A stretch of 64,000 nt of DNA from Bradyrhizobium diazoefficiens (lineage in GTDB: Bacteria > Pseudomonadota > Alphaproteobacteria > Rhizobiales > Xanthobacteraceae), in assembly GCF_018131015.1 (NCBI RefSeq), contig NZ_JAFCJJ010000008.1, positions 205,401 through 269,400 of the forward strand. Direction: 5' to 3'. A model generated the notes under the pieces. That model saw nothing but the letters and a program-made list of their open reading frames with translations, ran no database searches and was not told where the DNA came from. Shown here one piece after another: positions 8,673 through 17,247 of the stretch (position 1 is the first letter of the stretch; the number at the start of each line of letters is the position of its first letter). The position numbers were made by a program, and so were the translations under genes.

Positions 8673-8710
8673 TCCTGACGAGCCCTGATGAAATCGAACG
8701 GACCCGGCCA

Positions 8711-9652
8711 ATGACCCATCACCACCTGCATTCAAGTCCCGAAACCTGCCATTGGGGCTTCTTCGAAGCCGCGCTCAAGCCCGTCCTCACCGTCAGAAGC
8801 GGCGACGAGGTGACGGTGGACACTATCAGCGGCGGCCCGGACATGCTGCCCGACCGCAGCAAGTTTCACATTCCGCCCGAAATGTTCGAGGTTCATGCCA
8901 GGAACGAGCGCATGCTGCCCGGCCACATCCTCACCGGCCCGATCGCGATCGAGGGAGCCGAGCCCGGCGACGTGCTCGCGGTCGAGATCCTCGACGTCCA
9001 GCTCCGCCAGGACTGGGGCTGGAACATGATCAAGCCGCTGTCCGGGACCCTGCCCGACGATTTCCACGAGACCCGCATCCTCAACATCCCGCTGGACCGG
9101 ACACGGATGGTCGGCCGCATGCCCTGGGGCCTCGACCTGCCGCTGAAACCGTTCTTCGGCGTGATGGGCGTGTCACCGCCGCCGGCCTGGGGCCGCATCT
9201 CCTCGCTCGTGCCACGCGCGATGGGCGGCAATCTCGACAACAAGGAGCTCGGCGCCGGCGCGACGCTGTATCTGCCGGTGTTCGTGCCGGGCGCGCTGTT
9301 CTCCTGCGGCGACGGCCATGGCGTGCAGGGCGACGGCGAGGTCTGCGTCACCGCGATCGAGACCGCGCTGCAGGGCCGTTTCCGCCTCACGCTGCGCAAG
9401 GATCTCCGGCTCGACTATCCCCGCGGGGAAACGCCGTCGCATTACATCACCATGGCGATGGACCCCGACCTCGACCAGTGCGTGGTGCGCGCGCTCCGCG
9501 ACATGATCGCGCTGCTCGGCGAGAGGCGAAACCTGTCGCGCGAGGACGCCTATACGCTGTGCAGCCTGGCGGCCGATCTGCGCGTCACCCAAACCGTCAA
9601 CGGCTCCAAGGGCATCCATTGCATGATCGAAAAGGCGATCGTGCACGGCTAG
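8711..9652 (+). CDS. acetamidase/formamidase family protein
   Basis: 313 residues. It begins THHHLHSSPETCHWGFF, the usual N-terminus of the FmdA/AmdA family, with the early PVLTVRSGDEVTVDT strand. The hallmark LPGHILTGPIAIEGAEPGDVLAVEI is present, then FFGVMGVSPPPAWGRISS, the ALFSCGDGHGVQGDGEVC active-site region with the conserved GDGHAxQGDGE-type motif, and a late TVNGSKGIHCMI. The family hydrolyses short amides (formamide, acetamide) to ammonia and the acid in the cytoplasm; some members have other amide substrates. It is monocistronic, divergent from the YdcF gene across a palindromic repeat. No adjacent amide transporter is present, so the natural substrate is open. Confidence 0.88.
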   Translation: MTHHHLHSSPETCHWGFFEAALKPVLTVRSGDEVTVDTISGGPDMLPDRSKFHIPPEMFEVHARNERMLPGHILTGPIAIEGAEPGDVLAVEILDVQLRQDWGWNMIKPLSGTLPDDFHETRILNIPLDRTRMVGRMPWGLDLPLKPFFGVMGVSPPPAWGRISSLVPRAMGGNLDNKELGAGATLYLPVFVPGALFSCGDGHGVQGDGEVCVTAIETALQGRFRLTLRKDLRLDYPRGETPSHYITMAMDPDLDQCVVRALRDMIALLGERRNLSREDAYTLCSLAADLRVTQTVNGSKGIHCMIEKAIVHG

Positions 9653-9851
9653 AGCCGCCACCTGCTTTCCTGGCCGTCCTGGCTTCCCACCGCCCGGCGT
9701 ATCGCCGCGGCGCCTCGAGGCGTGCGGTTTTCCCAAAAGATTCCAATGGCCTTTAGTACAAGCACGGCCCGGATTGACTTCCGCCCTCAAACCTAAATAG
9801 AGTCTTAATCGTTACTTTTATGTACCCGAGTAAGAGGCTAGCGTTCGGGCC

Positions 9852-10049
9852 ATGGCCACCGAAAAAGCCGAGACTGACCGCATTCCCGTAACCTTGGCGC
9901 TCTCGACCATCACCTATCTGGAGAAACTGGTGAGACAGGGCACCCACGGCACCAGCGTTCCCGGCGTCGCACGGACATTGATCGAGGAAGGCATCCGTCT
10001 CGCCATCAAGGACGGGCTTCTGTCGATCCGCGACAATGGCAGGACGTAA
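9852..10049 (+). CDS. small hypothetical protein, ribbon-helix-helix-like
   Basis: 65 residues, not recognised as a named family. The layout is a short polar start, a strand-like IPVTLALSTITYLEKLV and two helices (VARTLIEEGIRLAIKDGLL), which resembles compact ribbon-helix-helix DNA-binding folds (inference from pattern only). Coding is supported by a good codon pattern, and by a promoter-like AT-rich stretch just upstream near 9774-9800 that is unusual for this DNA. It lies just upstream of the GcrA-like gene on the same strand, 70 bases from that gene's preferred start, so the two may be cotranscribed and both regulatory. Confidence 0.6.
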   Translation: MATEKAETDRIPVTLALSTITYLEKLVRQGTHGTSVPGVARTLIEEGIRLAIKDGLLSIRDNGRT

Positions 10050-10119
10050 GCGCGCGCCGGACGTGAGGCGGACGGATCTCAGCGCCAGTTGGCCGGCGCT
10101 GCAACCTGGGACCGTACAC

Positions 10120-10590
10120 ATGCCTGTTCCAACCTGGACCGACGAACGGATCGAACTTCTGAAGCGGCACTTCGAGGCCGGCCTCTCCTGCCGCGAGATC
10201 GCCGCCGACATCGGCGTCAGCCGCAACGCCGTGATCGGCAAGCTGTCACGGCTCAATCTCACGCGCGGCCGATCGACCGACGAGCGCAGGCTCGACAGAA
10301 GTTTCGGGCAGGGGCGCGCACCGCGTGCCGTGCCGCGGCTGCAATATGAAATGCTGGCCACGATCTATGGCGAGAGCGACGCGCCTGATGTCACCGGCCC
10401 GATCGACGACGGCAATCGCTGCTCGCTGCTGGAGCTTTCCGAGAACCGCTGCCGCTGGCCGATCTCGACGCCCGGCGAAGACGATTTCTGCTTCTGCGGC
10501 AACTCCGCGCCCGACGGCCAATCCTATTGCGCCGGCCACAGCCGCCTCGCCTACCGGCCGAACTCGCGCGCCCGCGTGATGCGCGGCTGA
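10120..10590 (+). CDS. GcrA-family cell-cycle regulator-like protein
   Basis: About 156 residues from the ATG at 10120, giving MPVPTWTDERIELLKRHFEAGLSCREIAADIGVSRNAVIGKLSRLNL. This is the N-terminal helix-turn-helix of GcrA, where W and the SRNAVIGK recognition helix are conserved. The C-terminus carries the cysteine-rich NRCRWPIS...DDFCFCG...SYCAGHSRLAYRP of the GcrA domain that in Caulobacter binds sigma-70 domain 2. Family role: transcription co-activator at CcrM-methylated GANTC promoters. A longer frame runs from 10036 and overlaps the preceding small gene by 14 bases, but family alignment favours 10120. The linker between the domains differs from the canonical Caulobacter protein, so this may be a paralogue of the main GcrA. 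Confidence 0.85.
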   Translation: MPVPTWTDERIELLKRHFEAGLSCREIAADIGVSRNAVIGKLSRLNLTRGRSTDERRLDRSFGQGRAPRAVPRLQYEMLATIYGESDAPDVTGPIDDGNRCSLLELSENRCRWPISTPGEDDFCFCGNSAPDGQSYCAGHSRLAYRPNSRARVMRG

Positions 10591-10840
10591 GGACGCACGA
10601 CGGGCGCGAAAAACCTTCGGCAGGGCATTGCCGGGGCCTTGCAGAGGTCTGTACCTCCACCGTCATAAGCCTGTATGCCCGTGCACCACCGCGGGGCGAG
10701 CCGGTCGGCTGAGTAGATCATCTTTGTATTATCAGTGACGAAATAATTCTGCCCTGCACTTGCGTCAGGGCAGGCTTGCGTGGACTATCGTCCGGCGCGA
10801 CAACCGGCCGGACAGAAATCAGAACACGGGGAGTGATGCT

Positions 10841-11347
10841 GTGCCCGCGACGAGGAAGGAAGGGGCGCGCCTCCGCTCCATCGGCAATCTGGATATCATC
10901 AGACGCTTCACCTGGGAGATATCGTCGATCAACATGCATCTGGAGGAGCTGCGTCAGGTCTGGGCGAGGACGCTCGGCATCAGCGGCCCGCAATGGTTGA
11001 TCCTGATGGCCATTTCCGACCTCGACAAGGACGACGGCGTCCCCGTCAACGTGGTCTCCAAGCTCCTCCACGTCGACCCGTCCTTCGTCACCACCCAGTC
11101 CAAGCTGCTCGAGAAGAAGGGCCTGCTCCGCCGGCGCCCCTCGCCGACCGATGCAAGGGTGGTGCGGCTGTCGCTGGCCGAGAAGACGCAGAAGCACATT
11201 GCGAGCCTCAACGACCAGTACAAGTCGATCCGGGAATTCGTCTTCCAGGACTTCGACGAGAACGAGTTGGCGGAATTCACCGCCAGGCTCGCTACCCTGA
11301 AGGCCCGACTCGAAAAGGCCTGCGTCAGGATATCCCTCGACCTCTGA
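10841..11347 (+). CDS. MarR family transcriptional regulator
   Basis: 168 residues from GTG at 10841. That start is preceded by GGGGAG (10828-10833) at seven bases, which decides it over the longer frame from 10760. The fold is helix-rich with a winged helix: NVVSKLLHVDPSFVTTQSKLLEKKGLLRRRPSPTDARVVRLSLAEK. The N-terminal IRRFTWEISSINMHLEELRQVWARTLGISGPQWLILMAI is characteristic of a MarR group seen in Bradyrhizobium-like bacteria. The preceding 250-base gap (10591-10840) has an AT-rich patch around 10710-10750 suitable as a promoter. It converges on an inactive-looking hydrolase gene with an 8-base gap. The regulated genes are not evident. Confidence 0.87.
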   Translation: MPATRKEGARLRSIGNLDIIRRFTWEISSINMHLEELRQVWARTLGISGPQWLILMAISDLDKDDGVPVNVVSKLLHVDPSFVTTQSKLLEKKGLLRRRPSPTDARVVRLSLAEKTQKHIASLNDQYKSIREFVFQDFDENELAEFTARLATLKARLEKACVRISLDL

Positions 11348-11355
11348 GCCCGCGC

Positions 11356-12471
11356 TCAGCTCCTCCGGCCGGCGACGCCGAGCCGCGATTCCAGCCAGTC
11401 GAAGATGTATTCGTTGGCAAGGCTCGGATTGTCCGCATGCGCCTGCGCCGCGCCGGTCTCCGCCGCGGTGAACACCTTCAGCACGACATCGGAGCTGCCG
11501 AGCCGGGATGCCTCCACGATCTGACGCACCCGGTCGGCTTTCAGCCAGCCGTCCTCGCCGAGCGTGATCAGCACCGGGCAATCGACACTGGCCGCGATCA
11601 GCGGCGACTGCGGCACCGGAACGATGCTGAGGTCGCTCATCGCGAGGCGGCTGGCGAAGAAGGAGCGTTCGTGCAAATCCCACAGGCCGCCGTCGCAGAC
11701 CGCGGCGGCCAGCCGCGGCTCCTGCGACACCGCGCGCGCCACGAGGGAGGAGCCCCACCCGTCCGCCACGATCGCAACGCGGTCGAAATCGACGTCGCCC
11801 CGCGTCTCCAAATAGTCCATGACGCTCGCGATCCAGCTCTCGAGATCGCGGCGCTGCAAAAGCATGTCGACGTAGTCGTCGCGCTGGTCGCCGAGCAGGT
11901 CCAGCGCAAGCATCGCAAATCCGCGTTCACGCGCATGCGGCGCGAGCTTGAACAAGAACTCTTCCTTGCGGTGCCCGGGCTCGCCGACGCAGATCACGGT
12001 CGGCGCCGGTCCATTCGCCGACGGCGCCGGCAGGAAGTAGCCCTGCAATGCGTGGCCTTCGACCCACGGGATGGTCACGGTGTCGCCGGCGGGCTTGCGC
12101 GCCGCGACGAAACGGCGGGCGCATTCCTGCATCGCGAGCACGGCGACCCAGCGCCGCTCGTCGGCGAGGTCGAGCGGCATCGCGGCCGCGCCGTAGTAGT
12201 TCATCGCGCGCAGCCAGTTGCGTTGCGCGGTCGCCAGATGGCCGTCCGCAAAAGCCGCCTCGGCGCGCTGCCGGTTGGCATGCGCGAGCTTCTTCCATTG
12301 GCGATGCCAGGACTGCCCGTCGCCCTGCCCGAGCTGCCGCGCGATCATCAGGCATTCGGCGATGGTGGCCCCGCCCTCCTGTGCCGCGGTCAAGAGCCGC
12401 GTGAATTCGGCGGAGATGTCCTCTCTCTCCGCGCAGAGGGTCCAGTCGTCGGACAGGCATGCGGACATCAT
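11356..12471 (-). CDS. alpha/beta-hydrolase (FrsA / DUF1100-like) lacking the canonical nucleophile serine
   Basis: 371 residues. A helical N-terminal cap region (HRQWKKLAHANRQRAEAAFADGHLATAQRNWLRAMNYY) resembles the FrsA / 2,6-dihydroxypseudooxynicotine hydrolase group. The alpha/beta core follows: PTVICVGEPGHRKEEFLF, FAMLALDLLGDQRDDY and CPVLITLGEDGWLKADRV. At the expected nucleophile elbow (GxSxGG) the protein reads AIVADGWGSSL, so the serine position appears to be glycine, although DGWGSS keeps a turn-like shape. The likely acid (LGEDGW) and a late histidine (AQAHADNPS) remain. It may be catalytically silent, use another residue or serve a structural role. No clear ribosome-binding site precedes the two adjacent ATGs. 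The 222-base gap upstream (12472-12693) shows no gene. Confidence 0.8.
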   Translation of the reverse strand: MMSACLSDDWTLCAEREDISAEFTRLLTAAQEGGATIAECLMIARQLGQGDGQSWHRQWKKLAHANRQRAEAAFADGHLATAQRNWLRAMNYYGAAAMPLDLADERRWVAVLAMQECARRFVAARKPAGDTVTIPWVEGHALQGYFLPAPSANGPAPTVICVGEPGHRKEEFLFKLAPHARERGFAMLALDLLGDQRDDYVDMLLQRRDLESWIASVMDYLETRGDVDFDRVAIVADGWGSSLVARAVSQEPRLAAAVCDGGLWDLHERSFFASRLAMSDLSIVPVPQSPLIAASVDCPVLITLGEDGWLKADRVRQIVEASRLGSSDVVLKVFTAAETGAAQAHADNPSLANEYIFDWLESRLGVAGRRS

Positions 12472-12693
12472 CGGAAGTTACGCTCTATCGTCGCGTTACG
12501 CCTGACTGAGTAGACTATTTCAGTTTCCCAACCAAGGCGGCGCGCGACGAATGGGGCGCGTTCAAGATCACCATCGCTTGAACGCCGCTGCGAGAGGAAC
12601 GAACGCGCACGCGCAAGTCACATGAAATTCCGCCTGACGCTCTTGCCATGATGATCGGCATACCTACATTGGCGCGCGCGTTCGCCGGCCGCC

Positions 12694-13665
12694 TCAGCCA
12701 AGCCGCCAGCCAACCTCTTGGGTAAAGCTTTCGTAGAAGGCCCGGTCATAGGCCTGCTCGGGCGTGGCGCGCACGCGCTCGTCGAGGCGCTTTGCGTCCT
12801 CGCCCACGAGAATGCGCCACCGCTCCGCTTTCACCCCGTCGAGGATGATCTTCGCGGCCTGCGCAGCCGTCGTCGGCGCATCCTCCAGGAAGCTGCGGGC
12901 GCGCTCGGCGAAGGCCGCCTGGATGTCGTCGTCGGACATTTTGTCAGCATCCGGCACGCCGGCCGCGGCCATGCGCTTGCGGGTCAGCGCGACCTCGTCG
13001 GCGTTGAGCCGCTCCGAACCGTCACCGCTCTGCACCTTGCGCGAGTTGGAGACGATCGAGGTGCCGATGTGGCCGGGCATCACCACCGAGCATTTGACAT
13101 GCGGCGCATGCAGGCGCAGGTCGTTAATCAACGCTTCGGTAAATCCCTTCACCGCGAACTTGGCTGAGCTGTAGGCGGTGTGCGCCTGCCCCATGCCGAT
13201 CGAGGCCCAGAAGCCGTTGACGCTCGCGGTGTTGACGATGTGGGCCTCGTCGGCTGCCACCAGCATCGGCAGGAAGGTGCGCACGCCGAGATAGACGCCG
13301 CCCCAGCAGATATTGAAGGTGCGCTCCCACTGCTCGCGCGTGTTGGTGAACAGGCTGCCGCCGCCGCCGATGCCGGCATTGTTGAACAGCAGGTGGATCC
13401 GGTCGGTCTTCTGCTGCTCGGCAAGCTCGTCGCGAAAACGCTTCAGATGATCCTCGATCGCGACGTCGGCGACATGCATCGTGACGCGCAGGCCCTGCGG
13501 CAGCTTCTCGACCTCGCATAGCCGCTTGGTCTCGGCCATCGCAGCCTCCGAGACGTCGCACATCGCCACGTTGCAGCCCTCGGCGACGAGTTGCCGTGCG
13601 AGCTCGCGCCCCATCCCGGTGCCGCCGCCCGTGATGACGGCGATCTTTCCTGCAAATTCCTTCAT
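12694..13665 (-). CDS. short-chain dehydrogenase/reductase (SDR)
   Basis: 323 residues from the ATG giving MKEFAGKIAVITGGGTGMGRELARQL. The cofactor motif TGGGTGMG, the NNAGIGGGG structural motif, the catalytic serine in NTASVNG and the YSSAK tyrosine/lysine pair are all present in order. An extended C-terminal region (about 70 residues, MSDDDIQAAFAERARSFLEDAPTTAAQAAKIILDGVKAERWRILVG) is typical of a subgroup of larger SDRs. MCDVSE after strand two suggests NAD rather than NADP (inference). A longer frame begins at 13695, but the shorter start matches the family. The gene stands alone between the hydrolase and DapA-like genes. The alcohol or ketone substrate is unknown. Confidence 0.9.
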   Translation of the reverse strand: MKEFAGKIAVITGGGTGMGRELARQLVAEGCNVAMCDVSEAAMAETKRLCEVEKLPQGLRVTMHVADVAIEDHLKRFRDELAEQQKTDRIHLLFNNAGIGGGGSLFTNTREQWERTFNICWGGVYLGVRTFLPMLVAADEAHIVNTASVNGFWASIGMGQAHTAYSSAKFAVKGFTEALINDLRLHAPHVKCSVVMPGHIGTSIVSNSRKVQSGDGSERLNADEVALTRKRMAAAGVPDADKMSDDDIQAAFAERARSFLEDAPTTAAQAAKIILDGVKAERWRILVGEDAKRLDERVRATPEQAYDRAFYESFTQEVGWRLG

Positions 13666-13806
13666 GGGACTTTCGGCCCCTCCCCTTATCGGCATGTTTC
13701 TTCGGCGCTCCGCTCATTGGAGCGCGCGAAATGTAGCAGCGCCGCGTCCGCAGGTAAAAGCGGATCCGCGCTGCCGCGTATGGCGCCAGTTATTTCGGCG
13801 GACGGA

Positions 13807-14715
13807 CTATTCGGCCGCTTCGACGCGTCGCCCGTCAAGCGCATCCAGGCCTTCGAGCGCCTTGCGGATCGCCGCCCGTTGCGCCGGCGAGGCCTCCGGC
13901 ATCGGCGCACGAGGATGGGTGGCCGGCAGTCCCTGCAGCGTCTGCGCGTAGCGCGTGCAGGCCGGCAGATTGTCGGCGAAGATCGCGTTCCACAGCGTCA
14001 GCAGCTTCTTGTGCAGTTCGAGCGCGCGCGGATGGTCGCCCGCCTTCACCGCGTTCCACAAGGCGACCGAGGCATGCGGCGCCGCGGTCAGGATCGCGGC
14101 GATCGAGCCATGGGCTCCCAGCGTATAGGACGGATACATCAACGCATCGACGGCGCTGTAGATCAGCTTGTCCGGCGCCATCATCATGAGGTCGGCAAAC
14201 AGCTTGAGATCGCCCGCACTCTGCTTGACGCCGACGACCAGCGGCACCTCGGTCATGATCCGCGTGAGCAGCGCGGGCGACAGATAGGACCACGGCACCA
14301 CATTGTAGATGATGATCGGCATGCCGGTCTCGTCCGCCATGGCACGGAAATGCGCGACCATCGCCTCGTCATCCGGCTTGAACAGATAGTGCACCGGCGT
14401 GACCTGGAGGGCGGCGACATTCATGTCGCGCACCAGCTTGCCGCGCCGGATCGCATCGCGCGTGGAATCGACGATGATGCCGGCGATCACCGGAATGCGG
14501 CCCCGCACCGCCTCGACCGTCGCGGCCATCAGGTCGCGATATTCCTCGTGATCGAGCGTGTGCCCCTCGCCGGTCGAGCCGCCGGCGGCGACACCATGGG
14601 CGCCGGCGCCAATCATCCACTCGACCTGGGGCGACACGAGCTTGTGATCGATCTCGCCGTCTTTCCGGAATGGCGTCGTCATCGGCGGGATCACGCCGGT
14701 CGGTCGTACCTTCAT
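13807..14715 (-). CDS. dihydrodipicolinate synthase (DapA)/N-acetylneuraminate lyase family protein
   Basis: 302 residues from the ATG at 14715, which has GAGGG six bases upstream (a longer frame starts at 14736). It is a TIM-barrel class I aldolase: the GVIPPMTTPF start and AGGSTGEGHTLDHEEYRDL with the substrate carboxylate-binding motif GSTGE. The tyrosine in MPIIIYNVVP and the Schiff-base lysine in VVGVKQSAGDL complete the set. The family condenses or cleaves pyruvate-type substrates. The genuine lysine-pathway DapA is normally nearer 295 residues with a TTGE motif, and this gene is not in a lysine operon, so a catabolic aldolase or dehydratase role is likelier (inference). Confidence 0.88.
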   Translation of the reverse strand: MKVRPTGVIPPMTTPFRKDGEIDHKLVSPQVEWMIGAGAHGVAAGGSTGEGHTLDHEEYRDLMAATVEAVRGRIPVIAGIIVDSTRDAIRRGKLVRDMNVAALQVTPVHYLFKPDDEAMVAHFRAMADETGMPIIIYNVVPWSYLSPALLTRIMTEVPLVVGVKQSAGDLKLFADLMMMAPDKLIYSAVDALMYPSYTLGAHGSIAAILTAAPHASVALWNAVKAGDHPRALELHKKLLTLWNAIFADNLPACTRYAQTLQGLPATHPRAPMPEASPAQRAAIRKALEGLDALDGRRVEAAE

Positions 14716-15032
14716 GGTCTGCCCTCGCGTTTCCATAGGTGCCGTGGCGGTCTCACTCTCCTGGCGAGTATCCGCGCCGATACCAGCTTACGGGTCCGAA
14801 AAACCCTGTGAAAGCGCCACCGGCGCGGCGCAGCCCCACAATCACTCATTCCTTGTGGGTTCCCCGTAGTTGCCCGGCTTCGGTTTAAGGGGAATTTTTT
14901 TACAATCCGAATCGTCAAATGAGGCTGGACGGTGGGTCGAGTCGCGCATGGCGGCGTGTCGTTCGCGACACAGGCTGTGGCACCCGGCTTGCATCTTCCT
15001 CGTGGTCAGAATCTACCGAAGAGGTGACTGGA
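14716..15032. other. 317-base intergenic region, no gene recognised
   Basis: This lies between the divergent DapA-like gene and a small protein gene. It contains short self-complementary stretches (CCCCACAA...TTGTGGG around 14833-14859) and a T-run after AAGGGGAA near 14889-14900 that could form part of a terminator or promoter. No coding frame with convincing codon use or a ribosome-binding site was seen. An in-frame extension of the downstream small gene back to 14919 looks non-coding. Confidence 0.5.
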
Positions 15033-15272
15033 ATGTTCGTGACCGTCGTTGCCGTGCTCTGCCGGCTTGGCGCCGCTGCTTCGGGCAGTTGCGTCGAGGA
15101 AATCGTGACCGACAGCAACATGACGCCCGAGATTTCGATGATGCAGTGCGCGGTCGGCGCACAGGCAGGTCTTGCGAAATGGATGGGCGAACACCCGATC
15201 TATCGTGTCAACTGGCGCCTCGAGCGCTACAAATGCGTGCCGGGCCATTACGAGATCAAGGGCCACGCCTAA
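15033..15272 (+). CDS. small conserved hypothetical protein
   Basis: 79 residues from the ATG at 15033, preceded by GAGGTG at seven bases, which decides the start over an upstream frame. The N-terminal MFVTVVAVLCRLGAAASG looks like a short signal or membrane segment. The mature part, CVEEIVTDSNMTPEISMMQC...GLAKWMGEHPIYRVNWRLERYKCVPGHYEIKGHA, holds three cysteines (one each in CVEE, MMQC and YKCV). Similar small proteins with a KWMxEHPxY...W.L.R.KCVPG pattern are common in rhizobia as uncharacterised families (recalled, not searched). No functional assignment is made. It stands alone between two oppositely read genes. Confidence 0.68.
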   Translation: MFVTVVAVLCRLGAAASGSCVEEIVTDSNMTPEISMMQCAVGAQAGLAKWMGEHPIYRVNWRLERYKCVPGHYEIKGHA

Positions 15273-15386
15273 GCCCGTAAAACCGCTTATATCGAGGAAA
15301 CGCCCGGAGGCTGCCCTGTCGCTCCGCTCGGGCTTGCAGCGCCAGACCCGTCAAGGCGCTCCGTGACAACGATCACGCCATTTTGC

Positions 15387-16361
15387 TCAGGCGACCGTCC
15401 GCAGGATGATCCTGCGCGCCCCTCGCCCCTCCGGCGTCGGCATCAGCGCATAATTGTGCGGCTGATCGCGCAAGAGATGTAGTTCGACCGACACCCCCAC
15501 CGCTCTCGCCCTCTCCGCCAGGTCAATGCTGTCGGGATAGAGCAGGTCGCGCGTCCCCGAGAAGATCGTCATCGGCGCCAGAAACCGGAAGGCACCGTTC
15601 AGCGGGCTGACGAAGGGATGGCCGACGTCGAGTTCGCCGGCATAGAGCCGGCCCGCCTCGACGATCCCGGGAATGTCCTGGATCGGATCGCGCGTCGCGA
15701 GCATCCGCTGCTCCGGACGGCTGACCGATGCATCGGCCGCGGGCGAGATCAGCACCATCCGGTCCGGTTGCCGATGGCCGCGATCGCGCAGCCACTGGCA
15801 GGCGGCGAGCGCAAGGCCGGCGCCGGCCGAATTGCCGACCACCGTCACCTTCGCAGGTCCCGCGTCCTCCAGCAGCATCCGCAACAGCTCGGCCGTCGCC
15901 GGCACGACATCCTTGGCGGTGGCGCGAGGCGCAAGCGGGTAGATCGGCACGACGCAGACCACGCCGGCCTTGCGCGTCATCTCGCCGACGAAGCGCCAGT
16001 GCGCGGGCACGATCTCGTTGATGTAGCCGCCCCCGTGCAGGAACATGACGTGGTTGCAGCCCTCATGGCCTGACGACGGCGCGGTGTAGTAGACCGGCCA
16101 TCCCCCCATCTTGGTCAGGATCGCCTCGACGCCACGGCCAAGTCCCTTCGGCTCGTGAGACGCAGGTTGCAACGCCTGCTTCTGCACATGCGCCTGCACA
16201 GCCTCCGCGGATGCAAGCTGCTGCTTGTACGGAAGCTGTCGCAGCAACAGGTTGAAGACGCGGCTCTGCAAGCTCGGCCCCGGATCGCGCGGCGCCCGCG
16301 CACCGAACACGCAGCCGCCTGGGCAAAACTGCAAGGCCGACACAAGTCTTGCAACGCTCAT
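15387..16361 (-). CDS. alpha/beta-hydrolase, hormone-sensitive-lipase (HSL/acetyl esterase) type
   Basis: 324 residues from the ATG at 16361, which has GGAG eight bases upstream; a longer frame starts at 16391. The protein carries the HSL oxyanion motif HGGGY and the nucleophile elbow GNSAGAG. The acid follows in FSGTRDLLYPDS, and the histidine in RDQPHNYALMPTPEG completes the triad. These enzymes hydrolyse esters of short or medium acyl chains. The gene is divergent from a TetR regulator with a palindrome between them, so it is probably controlled by that regulator. No clear secretion signal; the start (MSVARLVSALQFCPGGCVFG) is mildly hydrophobic. Confidence 0.9.
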   Translation of the reverse strand: MSVARLVSALQFCPGGCVFGARAPRDPGPSLQSRVFNLLLRQLPYKQQLASAEAVQAHVQKQALQPASHEPKGLGRGVEAILTKMGGWPVYYTAPSSGHEGCNHVMFLHGGGYINEIVPAHWRFVGEMTRKAGVVCVVPIYPLAPRATAKDVVPATAELLRMLLEDAGPAKVTVVGNSAGAGLALAACQWLRDRGHRQPDRMVLISPAADASVSRPEQRMLATRDPIQDIPGIVEAGRLYAGELDVGHPFVSPLNGAFRFLAPMTIFSGTRDLLYPDSIDLAERARAVGVSVELHLLRDQPHNYALMPTPEGRGARRIILRTVA

Positions 16362-16407
16362 GGTCCGTTCTCCGCCTGGCCCGCCATCCATATGGCGACA
16401 AAGACGC

Positions 16408-16454
16408 TTGCCGGAAGGCCACCTCGTGCGGATATAATGCGAGCATTAGCTCGC
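16408..16454 (+). promoter_or_regulatory. TetR-gene promoter with overlapping palindromic operator
   Basis: A perfect inverted repeat GCGAGC-ATTA-GCTCGC (16439-16454) abuts a consensus -10 box TATAAT (16433-16438). TTGCCG (16408-16413) may serve as the -35 box, with a 19-base spacer. Placement between the divergent esterase and TetR genes fits autorepression by the TetR protein (inference). Confidence 0.62.
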
Positions 16455-16485
16455 TTTTTCCACTCGCATTCGGGATCGCATCGCC

Positions 16486-17115
16486 ATGGCGCGCAAGCCG
16501 CCGACAAATCCCCGGAAAAACGCCTCGCAAGCGCGCTCGCGCGCGACCGTCGACGCGCTGATCGAGGCGACCGCTCGCATTCTGGTCAGGGACGGTTTCG
16601 AGAAGGCCAGCACCAACCGGATCGCCGAGATCGCCGGCGTCAGCGTCGGCTCGCTCTACCAGTATTTTCCAAGCAAGGAGGCGCTGGTCGCCGCCGTGAT
16701 CGACCGACACAACCGGGAGATCATGCAGGTGGTCCGCACCACGCTCGCCGAGGTCGCGGGCATGCCGCTCGACAAGGCGGTGCGACGCCTCGTGACGGTC
16801 GCGATCGAGGCCCACCGCATCGACCCCAAGCTCCACCGCGTGCTCGCCGAGCAGATCCCGCGCACGGGACAGCTCGCCGAAGTCGAGGCCTTCAACCGCG
16901 AGGTCCACGCCCTCGTTCGCTTCTATCTCGACAGCCGCCGCAAGGAAATGCGCAAGATCGACCCGGGGCTGGCGGCCTTCATCTGCGTCAGCGCGATCGA
17001 GGCGGTCGCGCACAACATGGTGCTGGACGAAGCCGAGATGCTCTCGGAAAGGATGGTGAAAGCGCTGGTCGATGAGACAACGCTGATGGTGGTGGGATAT
17101 TTGCAGCCGAAGTGA
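16486..17115 (+). CDS. TetR/AcrR family transcriptional regulator
   Basis: 209 residues. The N-terminal DNA-binding domain is canonical: ALIEATARILVRDGFEKASTNRIAEIAGVSVGSLYQYFPSKEALVAAVID, with the SVGSLYQYFPSKE recognition helix. The remainder is an all-helical ligand and dimer domain with a C-terminal segment (VSAIEAVAHNMVLDEAEMLSERMVKALVDETTLMVVGYL) common to TetR members with a TetR_C_17-like fold. It is divergent from an HSL-type esterase. A 16-base palindrome next to the TATAAT box upstream is the probable operator for both. The ligand is unknown. Confidence 0.92.
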   Translation: MARKPPTNPRKNASQARSRATVDALIEATARILVRDGFEKASTNRIAEIAGVSVGSLYQYFPSKEALVAAVIDRHNREIMQVVRTTLAEVAGMPLDKAVRRLVTVAIEAHRIDPKLHRVLAEQIPRTGQLAEVEAFNREVHALVRFYLDSRRKEMRKIDPGLAAFICVSAIEAVAHNMVLDEAEMLSERMVKALVDETTLMVVGYLQPK

Positions 17116-17247
17116 CCACGCTGCGTCGCCTTGTTGCAGATTTGTCGCACATCAAGAATGCGTGCGCGCCCTGCTGAAGGGTTGAATCTGGCGCAGACGC
17201 CCTACCTATCCCGGCACGTGGAGTGGAATATCTAAGAAAGTTCGTTG

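Noticed and set aside
5632..8688. Open frame of 1018 codons on the plus strand
   Set aside because: It runs antisense across three well-supported minus-strand genes with AGGA or GGAGG sites; the product is a low-complexity R/H/D/G-rich shadow.
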